A stretch of DNA of 64,000 bases from Corinectria fuckeliana (GCA_019137255.1 WPDH01000098.1:1-64000); one strand, 5' to 3'. Numbered from the stretch's first letter, positions 1-13,083 are shown. Made by a program: numbers and translations. Notes: a model not told the origin generated them from the sequence alone.

Positions 1-1619
1 ATATAATTAAATTTAATTACTCTAGCTAATTAGTATAAGTATTATAATAGTCTATATACTTTTATATACTAAGATATATTATTATACCTAAAATTATAAT
101 TTTATTACTATTATAAAAAAAACTAAAAGAAGCTAAAATCTTATATCTAATTTTTTTTTTTTATAAATATTTATAGTTAAGTATTTAAAGTAAAATACCT
201 TAATATACTAGAATATACTTCTTCTTCTTATAGTTAATAGCCTTTTTAAAGATCTTTAAGATTTTAAGGTAAAGCTTATAGTTAAGACTCTTAAATAGGT
301 TTATATTCTTACTTTTAGAGCTATTCTTACTATTAGTAAGAGCCTTATACTTAGCACTAAGTCTTTTAACTAAAAAAGACTTAGTAATATATATAAGATT
401 ATATATAAATATAAGAAAACTTACTAAAAGAGTAAGAGATATTAAAGTAGTTTTAGTAATAATTAGTATATAAGTANNTAATAAGAGTACTATTATTCTG
501 TTTATATTTATTATATAACTTTATAATATTATATTTAATACTATAAAGATAATAAAATATAATATTATAATTTTAAGTACTATATAAGTTAATAGTATAT
601 AGTATTATCTTTAGATTAGCTATAATCTTATTATAGATCTTAAGCTTATAAGAGTTTTAATATAAGTAAGTATAAGATTATATACTTAAATAAATAAGCA
701 AAAAAGATACTAACCTTAGTTATTTTAATCACTATAAGACCTTTAGTGCTAACTTTAGCTAAACCCTTTATAAAAGCCTAAATAGTTAAGTCTAAGTTTA
801 TAATAAGCTATTTAATATTAAATATAAACTTATAAGTAGTTATACTAAGTATCTTCTTAGAAAGATACTAAAAGTGTTTATTACTAAGCTTAATACCTAC
901 TATAATATTATTATTTATTATATTAGAGGATAGTAAGAAGAGAGAGGTAAAAAATAAAGTAACTAGAGTTTAAATAATAGTCTTCTTTTTTTTAGTAATA
1001 CTCTTTTATATAAAAGATATTTTATTATATAATATTATATATAAGAATATAATTATATAAAAAGGTATATTTTTATAAATAATTAGTAGTAAGAGAGGGA
1101 GGAAAAAATAAATATAAGATAATACTTCCTACTAGAATAAAAGTTAGCTTACTATTATATATAAATATATAGAAAATTAAAAGTTATTAAAAGTAAGCTA
1201 AAGTAAGTAAAATAAGTATTAAAATATAGCTCTTAGCTATATAAAACTATATATAAAAGAATAGTAATTAAAAAAGTAATATAATAGTATAAATCTAATT
1301 AAAAAGAGAGGGTATTTATACCTAAGAATATAATATTAAAAAAAAGAAAAAGAAAAATTAAGTTATAATAAGAGGTTTTTTTAAGCTATAGCTAGGTATA
1401 TAACCTAAGGTTATATACTCTTAATCTTAAGATCTTAGTAAATATATATAATAAGATTATATAAGAGTATATTATATTAAGTAACTCTAGTAAAAAAAAA
1501 CTTAAAAATATTTAGGGATTAATTAATATACGTAAAATAAGGTTATATAAGAGCATATAGGGTTATATAAGCGTATAGTATAAAGTAACTCTAGCGAAAT
1601 TTCCAAAAAAAGTTGATAT
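1..1619. repeat. RIP-degraded A+T-rich repeat block
   Basis: The stretch is almost entirely A and T with constant TpA steps. The few remaining C and G bases are nearly all in CpT or ApG context; CpA and TpG are almost absent. This is what repeat-induced point mutation leaves after running to near saturation on both strands. No open reading frame survives and I cannot tell what element it was. An ambiguous NN pair lies at 477-478. Two similar segments near 1,447-1,497 and 1,543-1,605 share an 'agtaactctag' core and look like differently mutated copies of one sequence. Confidence 0.85.
477..478. other. Two undetermined bases (NN)
   Basis: Two N characters inside the A+T-rich block, probably an unresolved assembly or consensus join in low-complexity DNA. 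They affect no gene. Confidence 0.95.
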
Positions 1620-2400
1620 AAGACACCGGGCCCTATAGCCTTCCGTAGACGGCCACAAACACAGTAGACGGCTATGCTAATAGCCGGAATTGCGACCAAC
1701 GAGCACGAAGCAACCAACCGCGAACAGCGACGAGGCGCAACCGGCGCAATATCCACTGCACGAGATACCTGTACTAGACTGCACCATATCCCATGTCCCG
1801 GGAGACACTCGCAGTTGCAGCGCACAGCCTGGCCTAGCCGTTGCCGTTGCCGTTGGTTGCCGTCGCATCCCGTCTACTAGACCCTCACACCAGGCAGCGG
1901 TGCGCCGGCGTGACAGAGAACCAGGGAGATGGAAGGCGAGACAGGCAGCACCAGGCAGAGTTAGTTGGCCGTCATCATCCCACTCGCAACCTCACTGCAT
2001 TCGCGTGCACTGTAGTCTGTAAGCTAGTGGGTGGCTGTGCTCCCACTGCGCGTTGGTTGCAGTTATAAACGTACCTTTACTGATGCTGATGCGACATATT
2101 TCATAGTTCGCCCACCACCTTGTCTTGCCTCGCCTTGCCTTAGCGCCAGCCCAGGTAAACCTAAGTACCCTACTGGCCTGGTCATCCTAATACTGGCTTC
2201 TAGGCATCTATGTAAGCTCTCCCTGGTGTCCCCACAGACGATGCTGACAAGGTGAGAAGAGGGTTCTTACTGCTACGGGCCGACTGATATTCCGTACTAC
2301 GCTTCGTCTATCACGCTGCTGTTGCCGGCAAGGCGCGCTACTAATTGAGCGAACTATTGTGAACTACTGTTAAAGTTATGTTAAAGAGGTTGCTCTCTAG
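1620..2400. other. Normal-composition island between two RIP blocks
   Basis: Composition jumps from almost pure A+T to ordinary G+C with abundant CpG, CpA and TpG, and drops back after about 2,400. Short open frames overlap here on both strands (for example 1,690-2,022 on +) but none has recognisable domains, clean splice signals or a convincing start. It contains a small CCGTTG-type tandem near 1,837-1,855. It may be single-copy DNA spared by RIP or the remnant of a gene; I do not assign a product. Confidence 0.6.
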
Positions 2401-5400
2401 CCTTAAAAGCTTGTCTATTTGTTCCCCGCTCTATTATATGTAAACCTTGCTTTTTAATATATTAGTAGTAAAAATACGTTTTTTACTTTTATTATATAGC
2501 TAATTATATAATATAGTAAAGCTAAGTAAGCTTTACTAAGTATAAAAGGCTATAAAGCTTAGTATTTTAAAACTTTAACTTTTATATTTTATACTAGTAT
2601 TATCTTGTTAAATAAGATATAGCTAACTATATAAGAAAATTAAATTTCTTAAAATAAATAGCTATAAAGCTTTTAAAGGTTTTAAGTGTTTAAAAGGTTT
2701 TAAAGTAAGTCTTAATAACTAATAAATAGCTTATTAGATAGAGAAATAAAAGTAGGTTAAAATAGTATTATTTTATTATATTTATTTATTTATTTATTTA
2801 TACCTAATTTAGCTTATAGCTATTTAGTCCTTCTTCTAAGTAACTTAGACTAATCTATAATAAGAGGGAAAAACCCTAATAGTAAGCTATAAGATAAAAA
2901 ACCTTTTACTACTCTCACCTAAGAGGGGAGTAAGTTAGGCTTAGTATATATATATAGTAATATAAGTTATAAGTAGGTTTACTTTATAAGAAAAGCTAAT
3001 TATATACTTATAATAATAAGTTCTTATAAGGCTTAGCTTAAATTATATACTAAAATTTAATTAGTTTTAGATTAGGTTTAAGTTACTTATACTACTTATT
3101 CTTATTCTTCTAGGTATTATTTTTATTACTAACTAGTATTAGTATACCTTCTTTAACTTTTAATAGTATTTACTCTTTTAATTAGTTAATTAGTTTAAAC
3201 ACTATAGAGGTTAGACTTAGACTTAAGTCTAGTCTAGCCTAAGGCTACTTTAAGAGCTACTTAGGCCTTCTCTAAGCAGAGTGGTTTAGTACTATAATTA
3301 GTATTAGTATTAAAGCTATTATATTTTATAGTAAGTATACTATATATTTATATTACTTACTTAGAATATTAAACTATATAGGTCTTTTTATATAAGTATT
3401 TCTTACTTGTTTTTACTTTTTTTACACTATATAGTATATATAAGATTATACTAAGTGTAAGCTATTATAGTTATAATATACTAAAAGAATCTTACTAGTA
3501 AAAACAGAGTATATTATATCTTTTATATAGTAAGCCCTCTTATAGTAGCTATACCTAGCTTATTCCTAATAGTACTATATAATATATCTAAAGTAAAAGT
3601 ACTTAAAGTACTATCTAGGTTAAATCTCCCCTAAATAAGGCTTAGTCTAATAAACCTTTATAGTTATAATTATATTTTAGTTATAAAGTTTATTTATATC
3701 TATTAGTTTAGTTAATAATATAACTAGTAACTAGTAGAGTCTAGCTATATAGTAGCTTTATAATAGTTTTATAGTATATATCTTAATNNAATACTATTTA
3801 CTTATTAGATATTTACTATAAGGTTTTTAAGTAAGCCTCTTATATAGTTAGTTAAGACTCTTTTAGTAACTATTATAAACTACCTTAAGACTTAATATAT
3901 ACTTATACTAAAAATAGTAAGAATCTAAGTATTATCCTTTAAGAGATTTATAATTAGTCTATAAAAGAGGACTATAATATCCCTACTAAGAAGATAGTAT
4001 AAGACTACTATAAGTAAGAGGTAACCTCTTAGGAGGGTATAATTAATAATTATTATAGTATCTAATAGTATATAAGATATAATATTAGAAGCTATACTAG
4101 GCGACCTAATAATAATCTTCTTACTAAGATAAGAAAGAATTACTTTTAATATTAGTACTATTAGTAATAAGAGTATTCTCTTATTATAAGCAACTTAGGC
4201 TTAGGTTAAAGCCTTAATAGGTATTTTCTAAAGGGTAGTTAATACTGCTTTTTTAATAGTAGTTATAATTATTTTTATAAGAGATAGTAAGATTAGAATC
4301 TTACTACTTATATATTAAGTATAGCTTATAGTAGTATTAGCTAAGGTTACTACTATTCTCTAAACTAAGAGAAAAGTAGCTTTTAAGATAATTACTTTAA
4401 GTTTATATTTAGTCTTAATAATAATATCTTTAAATTAATTATAAGTTGTTTTTATACTAGGCTTAGCCTATAGTAAGAGCAGGTTTTATAGTGAAAAATT
4501 TTTTCTTAAGAGGAGAAGAGAGATAGTTTATAACCTTAATATCCTCTATTTTATATAGCTTATATATTATATATAATATAGTAATAATATAAGAGTAGAA
4601 AGAGGGTAAAAAAGGTTTATAAAGAAAGTTAGTTAGGTTAAAATAGATTTTAAGAGTGTAACTAAAATATAGTAAGAGTAACTATTAAATATTTATAAAA
4701 GGTTATTTATTATTTTTATTATAATTAGATAAAGATTAAGTGCTTAAGTGTCTACTTTATATTTAAATATAAGTAAAAATCTCTCTTCTTTTATAAATAA
4801 ATTTCTAGTCTTCTAATAGTCTAAATAAGTTATATAATAGCTTAATTTATAGCTAAAGTAATAATAAATAATATACTAAAATCTTAAATTAGTTAAATAT
4901 AATATTATACTATAATTATAGTTTTAGTAGTAAATCTTTTAGAGTTTATCTAAAAGTTAGTATAAGTTAAAAAACTAGTATTTAGTAGTAATTTAATAAT
5001 AACTAATAAAAATATAAGAAAGTCTTTATATAGTGCTAGTATAGTATTAATAATACTATAAGCTAATATATACTAGGATTTTCCTAGGATTTTATAATAC
5101 TAGTTAAAGCTAGTAAACAAGCAACTTAAACTTGCCTAACTAGTATAATCCTAACACTTAACTGCTCTGCTCTTATAGTAGACTAGGCGCTTAATATTTA
5201 GTTAACTATTTCTCTCTTCTTCACCTCTTTTTTCCCTTTTATTCCCCTTTTTTCTTTTTTCTTTCTTTCTTTCCCTCTTTTTAACTTTTTTTCTAGCCTT
5301 TTAGGAAATAAGATAACTTTAGTCTTAGTAAAAGGACTATTTACTTACATGTAGTAATAGTATAAGAGGCTTAACCCGGGTCTGCTATATAAAAGATATA

Positions 5401-5809
5401 AGTTTTCATCTAATTTTATAGTTTTTTCTATATCTATATAAAATAAAAGCACTATCTACCTTCTAGGTCTATAAAGTATAAATAAATAAATAAAGCTAGT
5501 AAACTTTAATAGCTTATTAGCTTAATAAAAAATAATTTTCATATTTTAGTAATTATATAGTTTTTTATTTTTAAGCTTTTAACTATAAAAATAAAAAGCT
5601 TATACTTTTAAGTATAATTATAAACTTTTTTTTAATAAGCTAGCTTTTAAATAGTTATAATAAAGTATTAAAATAAAGTTAGTTATTAAAGTTAGAAAAA
5701 AAAACCCCTTTTTACTTATTAAAGCTAAATACCTGTATAAGCTGCTAAGTAGCCTAGCAGCTAAGTTTTATCACTCTTAAAAGACAACTTTCTTATCTAG
5801 CTTAAGTTA
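2401..5809. repeat. RIP-degraded A+T-rich repeat block
   Basis: Same signature as the first block: TpA-saturated, CpA/TpG-depleted and full of stops in all frames, with an NN pair at 3,788-3,789. A pyrimidine-rich stretch (about 5,205-5,300) and ATTT/AAAT runs (about 2,780-2,803 and 5,468-5,483) stand out. Its length suggests one or more transposons, but no terminal repeats or protein motifs could be recognised. Composition returns to normal at about 5,810, less than 200 bases before the F-box gene. Confidence 0.8.
3788..3789. other. Two undetermined bases (NN)
   Basis: Second 2-N run, again inside RIP-mutated repeat DNA, probably an assembly ambiguity. Confidence 0.95.
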
Positions 5810-5985
5810 GGGTAAAGCTCCAGACTATAACACCTCTCTAGAAAGGTATAAGTATCTGCTATCTCTCCCTCTCTTTACCTTAAAACACCAGTCTCAAACT
5901 TCAAGCTATTTCATTCTATCACATCCTTCTCAACCCTCACCAACCGCGATCCTTTACACTCAACCTCCTACACGCTTAATCAGAG

Positions 5986-7532
5986 ATGTCTAGGGACAGA
6001 ACCTCCTGGGATTGTCTACCTCCCGAGATTCGAAACAACATCGTTGGTCTCCTGCCAGTTCTCGGCGGGAGGTGCAGCCTGCTCGCGACCGTTTCCCGAG
6101 TTTGGCAATCAATTATCGAGCCGCTCAACTTTGCCGAGATCAGCCTGACAGTACCGCGCCTCGCCGACCTCAACTCTCAAGCTATTCTATTCCGAAAGAG
6201 AAGCCAGATTCGCTATATCTGGTTTCGCGCAGAACTGAAGCAGTACGAGTGCAGCCAATGTGCTAACTCTGACTCGGACCGTTGGGGCTTGGACAATATT
6301 GACAACCAATTCATCGCGGATGCGTTTGAAAGCTTGTTCACGACACTCAGCGCATGGGAGCCTCGCGGTGACTTGGTCCTCGATATCAGTGTCTACTCGC
6401 CTAGTGACAACCAGCACTGGTTTAAGTACCTAAGCTTCTGCTCAGACACCAACCTAGGCGAGTGCCCGTCTCACCGTGGACACAAAAAAGGAACCACCCT
6501 GATTAATGACCCGGCTCATGGCTGGGTTGCCGGGCAGCAGGTCCTTGCTCCTGACGAGTCCGCCATCGAAAAGACATTCGATGAGATCATGGGCGAGGGG
6601 CCTTTCGACGACGAGGAACCCGAGATGCAGTGGTGGCGGGGTCTCCCCTTCGTACCCGTTGTAGGGGTCGTGCTCCTTCGCCAGCAGACCCGCCGACGAT
6701 GGAAGCCGGTTGCGCTCGCTAACATGCTCACGCGGTTCCCTAACATGAAGGAGCTTTGTTACGAACCCTGGAGGGAGTGGACTCAAATTGAGACGCAGAC
6801 CGATAAACGCAAGTGCTTGCTTGACCCCTGGCAATTTAGTCGACGCAGCCGCTGACCAACCAGAACACAGGCAACCAGACGCTGATTGAATCTTTTCCCT
6901 CGACGAAATTGTGCAAGCTGACGATATTCGAGAACTTTAACGAGTCATACCCAGAAAGATATTCCCCGTGTCCCGCTATCAGGGTGCCGAACCCGGCCGT
7001 GAGCCAGAAGCTTGCCCGCGCCAGCCTGCACCTCACGACGCTATCCGCCTCTTTCATGGCCGACGCTGGTTACTTCTTCGCAGCGCGTCAAGATTTATGG
7101 ACGTGGGATAAGCTCACTTCTCTAGCGCTGACTTCAAGGGTCCTCACTAAAGATGCGGACACCTTGGATATTAACAACATGCTTCAAGACGCCGCTGCCG
7201 CAGCGCTCAAGATGCCGAGACTTGACACGATGGAGTTATGGAACGGCAGACGGGGTGTGGCAATGCTCTTTCGCTACCAGAGGGCTCGAGATGGGAATTC
7301 GGCCATCATCACGGTACGAGGGACGTCGGAGCTTGCTCTAGGGATTGCGGCTACGCAAGCTTGGGATGTGGTCGCTCACCAGCATTGCCATGGCAGGGTC
7401 GTCGTACAAACCTCTTCGATCCATCCAGATGTGATTCGATGCCACGGCGATGCGATCCGCCAGCTGGGACTTTCGACTGAGGTTGCTAGGCCTGTCTCGC
7501 TGCGGCAAATCCTCAGCGAACATGGGTTTTAG
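5986..7532 (+). CDS. F-box domain protein
   Basis: Two exons, 5986-6808 and 6871-7532, give 494 residues. Residues about 6-50 form a fungal-type F-box (WDCLPPEIRNNIVGLL, then a Cys-Ser-Leu-Leu-Ala-Thr-Val-Ser-Arg-Val-Trp helix), which in this family binds Skp1 in an SCF ubiquitin ligase. The rest resembles the long substrate-side region of fungal F-box proteins of unknown target. The frames join only with a GC-AG intron (6809-6870): donor GCAAGT, branch CTGAC, acceptor CACAG. Joining gives a smooth TDKR-NQTLIESFPSTK sequence; a GT donor in the required phase would leave a 32-nt intron. The first ATG after a pyrimidine-rich leader was taken as start. It lies against the RIP block, in the kind of unstable position where fungal F-box families often expand. 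The F-box call is firm, the target unknown. Confidence 0.8.
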
Positions 7533-10500
7533 GCGTGAGATTATTACTATCACTATTAGTATTAGTATTAGTATTAGTATAAACTCTATATTACTTCACG
7601 TGCTCTTTATTATCGCTATAATTTGCGACACGTAGATTCCTAGAGCTTATAGACTAGACCGTCTGATTGTCGTCAAATGGCCCCGACGTTAAGGAAGACT
7701 TAGCGTGGCTGCTCGTGTTAAAGTCCGGTTTGTTGCAGCTGGACTATCTATCGTTGCCCGGAATATTTGCAAGTACATCGAAAGAAGTGTTGCTTTGGAG
7801 AGGACTATAAGAAGCCAGCCAGTGAGCTGCATTGACGGATTATCGTGTTAGCGAGGATACTGGGATTCAATGGGCGTGAGGATTGTCGCACCTGAACTTC
7901 CACTGGTTCTGGAGTGCCTAATGCCATCGTTGCCGGACGACCCTTGGGCGAAAACAAGGCGGTATAGCTGATCCTATAGAAGAGAGAGTAAGGACAAGAT
8001 CCTCTTTGCAAGGCCCTGTCCGAGGCGTCATATAGATTTTCAGCGTCTCTGGTGATGAATTGAGGCGGCCGTGAAGGTCACCGTCAGGTTCTCCTGGGCC
8101 TGAATAGCGGCTACACACGCGGCAGAGGGCTCAGACGGGTATATAGTTCCTGCCAGATAGTCGCGACTTGGCGTGGCTTGGGTAGGTTTGCATCCAGTTG
8201 AATGTTTAGACTAGACGTGTTCTAGCCCGTCTGAGGTTGGCATAGCCGAGGAGTGCAGCCAAGACAACCTCAACCAAGTCATAGACGGGTATAATCTAGA
8301 TTCCTCTGCGACACTTCCCCAGACTTATGGCGAATCGCAGACAATCCTTGTTCTGATCACATCTCTGTTGTGAAAGCTCTATCCCAAGAAGCGCTTAGTT
8401 TCCCCCATTTTAAGTTGGCCTTCGTATGGCTGGATCAGCATAAACAACATCTTACGATCTTGGCTTGCCTCATACAAGAGGGAGTGTTAATGTTTGGGTT
8501 GTCGAAAACAGCGGCCCCTGCTATGCTTTCGCCCAAACTGATCTATACCTGAACGAATGGCGGCCGAGGGTGTTGCCACCTGATAAGCAGATGAGACATT
8601 CCCGCCCGAGTAAAATTCCAACGGAACTACTAGTGATAGCTCCATAACGCTGGATATGAGATCGAGTGTCGCGCTAATCCCTTTGTACGGGTATGGCCTG
8701 TATCTTAATGAAGGCTATCACTCTTCATTCTACCTTATGCTACTTGACTGCTCGCTGAAACTGGACAACTATATAGAAACTGGATATACTTCAGGTTATT
8801 TTCAAGGAAGCGAGACATCGGATTCTTGTAATCCCTCCCGAGATGCTTACCGAGTAGAAATATCTATATATTAGCTAATGATCATCTCTTCTTGACTACT
8901 GATAGGAGGTGAGCGTAGCTGGTCGCGACCCACAGACTGTCATTCTCCAAGCAACGATCAGCGCAGAAGTCAAGAAGCTATCTAGACCTATTATTTGTTA
9001 CTAAATCGGTCCAAGGAAGGTAAATTGACTGCTATATTGCTTTGCGCGCCCACGGACCTCTAAGTAATGGAACTTGTGGTCAAGTTGTCGTTGTCTAGGG
9101 TATCTTTAACCTAAGGACCTAAGTCACCCATCTACTTACTACATTTACGTGAAATATAGAATACAGGTACTGGCACATTAAGTAGATTAGGTAGTGTGAG
9201 GCGTCTTTGGTTACTTGGTGGTACTTAGCTTGGAGCTGGACTGAAACCATTCTGGACGAATGTGGGAGTAAGAATCGAAGAGTGGTCTTGTAGGCCGGCC
9301 GCTTAGGCTGATTTCGCGGGCAGCCCCCAACACACGCCTCTTCTTCTCCTTCTTTCCAGTCGCAATACTTCCCCGCCATCAGCGACACGACTTTCCCGGT
9401 CAGAACGCGACTGATACGTGAGTCCTGCGGTTTCTGGTACTGGCATCTCTCCGCAGGAGTCGATTAAGACCTGTCTGGTTTAGACCTTGAGGGCTCCTAA
9501 CTGATGGAATGCTGCAGCCAGGCACATAAACAGCAGCTCTCGGGTGAGCAAACAAGTTAGCATGGATTATTCCGAGCCGGTCTAATGAGGAACCCAGGGA
9601 ACATGGCAGCTTCTGCAGAACGAACGAAGCATGGACTTTGATGTCTGCGGTCGATCGACGCAAACAATCCCCGACACCAAGTCAGACTGCGAATGGAATC
9701 AGTGGAGCCTGCTTGGGTGAGCGATCGAGCAAGACGCAAACAGGGAAGTAGACGAGATTGTGGTTGACGGTAACAGGATTGCCTCCGTCTTTGTCTTTGT
9801 CCCTCGTTGGTTTGTTTCGTCGGTGGTGATGCTCCCTCGCATTTGCTTCCAGGGATGCGCCCCACAGAAGCCGGATTTTGAAAGAGCGACGACGTCATTG
9901 AAGCCAATGTTACGAAGCACCAACCATCTTCATTAAGGAACAGTGGCTCTTATCTCACCGAGCTTGTAATGGCCAATCATCATCCCAAATCCAGGATGGA
10001 AAAGAATACCCCAAACCAGCTGATCGTTAAGAACGAGCTGCCGAAGAAATAACGTTACTGGATGACACCACTACGAGCGAGCTATCTTGTTAGCGGGGGA
10101 ACTCCTCCAAAAAAGCATGCAAGAAATGGAGCAACCTTGGAACTTTGCTGCACTGCGCAGGCCACTTGGTCCACTGTAACCCACTAAGCTTACAGGCCTG
10201 TCCCACCACAGGCCGCCAGAAACCTGTTTGGCCCAATGAGCGCCTGCGGTCAACGTCATCGGTGTGTAGACTAGTCGCCCGAGGTAGCTCCTTTGGGGGG
10301 AGCTTTCAGCTTTCTTGGTCGGTCGTGGTGCTCCTTCTTGAGCAATTCGCATTTTTGATCCGGAGAAGAGACTCTCGCTTCTCTTCCTCCCTCTACTACC
10401 TGCTTGCCTGTGCACCAGTCGCAACAGTCCGTATTACTGTCTGCTTCCATCACAGTCCTTTTCCGGACTGCAATTCCAAGCACGCAAGCCGACGAGACGT

Positions 10501-10615
10501 GTAGTGCTGCTCGTTCGGCATCTGGAATCGCAGGGGAGACGTTACGCGCCGGGATCATTCACCTTCGACCTCACGCTTAGAACCACGTTCAGAAGCTCAC
10601 GTCCAGAAGCTCACG
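7533..10615. other. Intergenic, no supported gene
   Basis: About 3 kb of normal composition. Immediately after the F-box gene is a short ATTAGT hexanucleotide repeat (about 7,555-7,580). Several open frames of 60-120 codons overlap on both strands (for example 9,119-9,388, 9,557-9,907 and 10,071-10,424), but they start at arbitrary codons, lack domains and are not linked by splice signals. The last few hundred bases are probably the promoter of the channel gene. Confidence 0.5.
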
Positions 10616-13083
10616 ATGCCTAGCGCTTGGACAAAATGGAAGGGCTACCTTGGCCTCAGCAATGGAGCTGGTAGCCTCAATGGCCCTGGAGCTGTTGATC
10701 GCCATGCCTGGATCCAGGAGGAAGAGCGAGCTCGTACGTTATCTCCCCATGCCTCATCACTGAAACGCCTGGAGCGACTACCCACCAACTCGCGTTTCCC
10801 CTATCTGGAATTGACAAATACTGACTCTTCCACTCCCCAATCTAGTTCTTCCCCGGCACCACAATCAGAATATTCAATCGGCTGTACCCGCCCAGGATGT
10901 GACCAAGATCTGTCTGCGCTTGCGACACCTTATTCTCGAGTGTATTCCCTGCGAGCTTGAGGAGTCTTCGATCACCCGCTCCCACAGCACCGTCATTACT
11001 AAAAAGGTCATCAAGGCCTCTATAGAGGCCGGTGGCCACGAGAACCGGGGATGTGTGGTACGTTTCATATCCGACCAACCCCAACACTGGTTAACGTTTG
11101 TTCCCTAGGTCTACGCCCTGCTCGTCAACCTCCACTGGTTCAAGTGCGAGGCCCAGCTTGAGCTATGGGATGCTGAGCTGCATCAGCTTCGCGGTATCGC
11201 CTGCGCCGTCATCTCCAAAGCAATGTAAGTTTGCTCCTAGACATACGAGCCACTCACTTTAGATTGCTGACACCAGCGCCCCCGGTAGCATCGAGGAGGA
11301 GGAAGACATGGAATACCTACTGCACAATGTCCTTCTCCGCCGCTACTCGTTTCTTATCAAGGGCCACCCTACCGCTCCCGTAAACGTCATTGAAATGGCC
11401 GTTGACCTTCACGCCGTCCGTGTCATCGGCTCTTCGGGGTACCAAAAGTGCATTAGTTATCTCTGGCGAGGCTGGCTCGTCCAGGACGAGAACGACCCCT
11501 CGGTTTTCGTCGACTACAAGGACAAGGATAACCGCAGCTTCCTCGTCCACATGGACCCCGATCGCATGCGCGCGCCTCGCTATCAGAATGCCGCCCAGGT
11601 GCTCTTCTCCCTCATCTACCTGGGCCTCTACACTGCCGCTATCAACTCGGTCAACCCAACCGGTGTCCTGGATGGCGCCGAGATTGCGCTCTACATCTTC
11701 ACCTTTGGCTATGTCTGCGATGAGCTCGTCAAGTTCTACAAGGCCGGATATCACATCCTCGGCTTCTGGAATGCTGTAAATGGCACTCTCTACTCGTTTT
11801 TGACTGTGTCCCTTGTCATCCGTATTATCGGCTTGTCATACACGGATAACCAGGAGGCCCATGATCACTATAACCGCCTTAGTTACAACTTGCTCTCTTT
11901 CATCGCTCCACTGTTCTGGTCGCGACTACTGCTCTACCTAGACAGCTTCCGATTCTTCGGCGCCATGCTGGTTGTTCTCAAGGTGATGATGAAGGAGTCC
12001 GTCATCTTCTTTGCCCTACTGGTCATATTGGTCATTGGCTTCCTACAGGCTTTCATTGGTCTCGATCTCGCCGATGACAACGTTGCTGGCGATGTTTGGT
12101 TCATCATTGAATCGATGCTCAAGGCAATCATGCAGAGCCCCGAGTTTTCAGGGTTTGACAACTTTGGACACCCTTGGGGACTGATTCTCTACTACTGCTT
12201 TACGTTTATTGTCATGGTAAGTCGATCAAGGCCGCGTTTAGTGGACGTTTGAAGCTTACGCAAAATGTTACAGATCATCCTCCTCAACATTCTCATTGCT
12301 CTCTACAACTCGGCATACGAGGACATTTACCAGAATGCTGACGACGAGTACCTGGCTCTTTTCGCCCAGAAGACGATGCAATTCGTGCGGGCCCCCGATG
12401 AGAACGTCTACATTGCACCATTCAACATTGTCGAAATCTTCGTCTCTGGACTGTGCGAGTGGTGGATGAGTAAGAAGACATACGAGTTTGTCAACGATTG
12501 TGTCATGAGCGTCCTCTACTCCCCCCTGCTCTTCATGGCCGCGTTCGTGGAGAGGCGCACGGCGCATGCAATTCGCCGCAATCGTGCGCGGGGTGAGGAG
12601 GACGACGACCAGGTCCATGAATGGGAGCAGCTGTCCCATGAGATGGACTTTGAGGGATCTGGCTGGGCTAAGACGTGCGAGATGGCCAAGCCCAATGTGG
12701 AGGAGGAGCCGGCTGTGATCGAGGTTCGCAAGCTACGCGCTGAAGTGGACGAGCTGAAGCAGATGCTGGCCGAGATCAGCAAAGCTATCCAAGGTCAGGG
12801 AGAGCAGGCTCCGAAGAAAACCGGAGACACCCAAGAGGCTGCTCCCAAGACTTATGCCAAGGCAGTCCAAGAGACAGCCACAGAGGCGAAGGGTTCCAAC
12901 GTACCAGAGACACCAGCGACAGTCGAAGCGGCGGAATTACCAGAGGCCCAGGAGACGTCGGAAGCCGCCGAGACTAAGGATGCTCCAGGGAGTAGCAAGG
13001 CCGAAGGCAAGAAGAAGAAGAACACCAAGAAGAACAAGAAGGGCGGCGCGGGAGCATCGAGCTCTGGAGCGTCTGCCGAATAA
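10616..13083 (+). CDS. yvc1: Vacuolar TRP-type calcium channel (Yvc1)
   Basis: Five exons: 10616-10733, 10846-11057, 11109-11224, 11289-12216 and 12274-13083, giving 727 residues. All four introns are GT-AG (112, 51, 64 and 57 nt). The soluble N-terminal part has the motifs typical of fungal Yvc1 (VTKICLRLRHLI, IPCELEE, VITKKVIKA). It is followed by about six membrane segments at roughly 250-270, 280-295, 313-330, 347-366, 386-407 and 444-475, with a pore loop before the last. A coiled coil (about 608-632) and an Ala/Glu-rich then Lys-rich tail (KKKKNTKKNKKGG) close the protein. Yvc1 releases vacuolar calcium on stress or stretch in yeast. Family is clear; channel properties are inferred. Intron 1 is the least certain boundary. 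Confidence 0.88.

Noticed and set aside
9119..9923. Cluster of minus-strand frames as a gene
   Set aside because: Frames do not connect by splice sites and contain no known motif.
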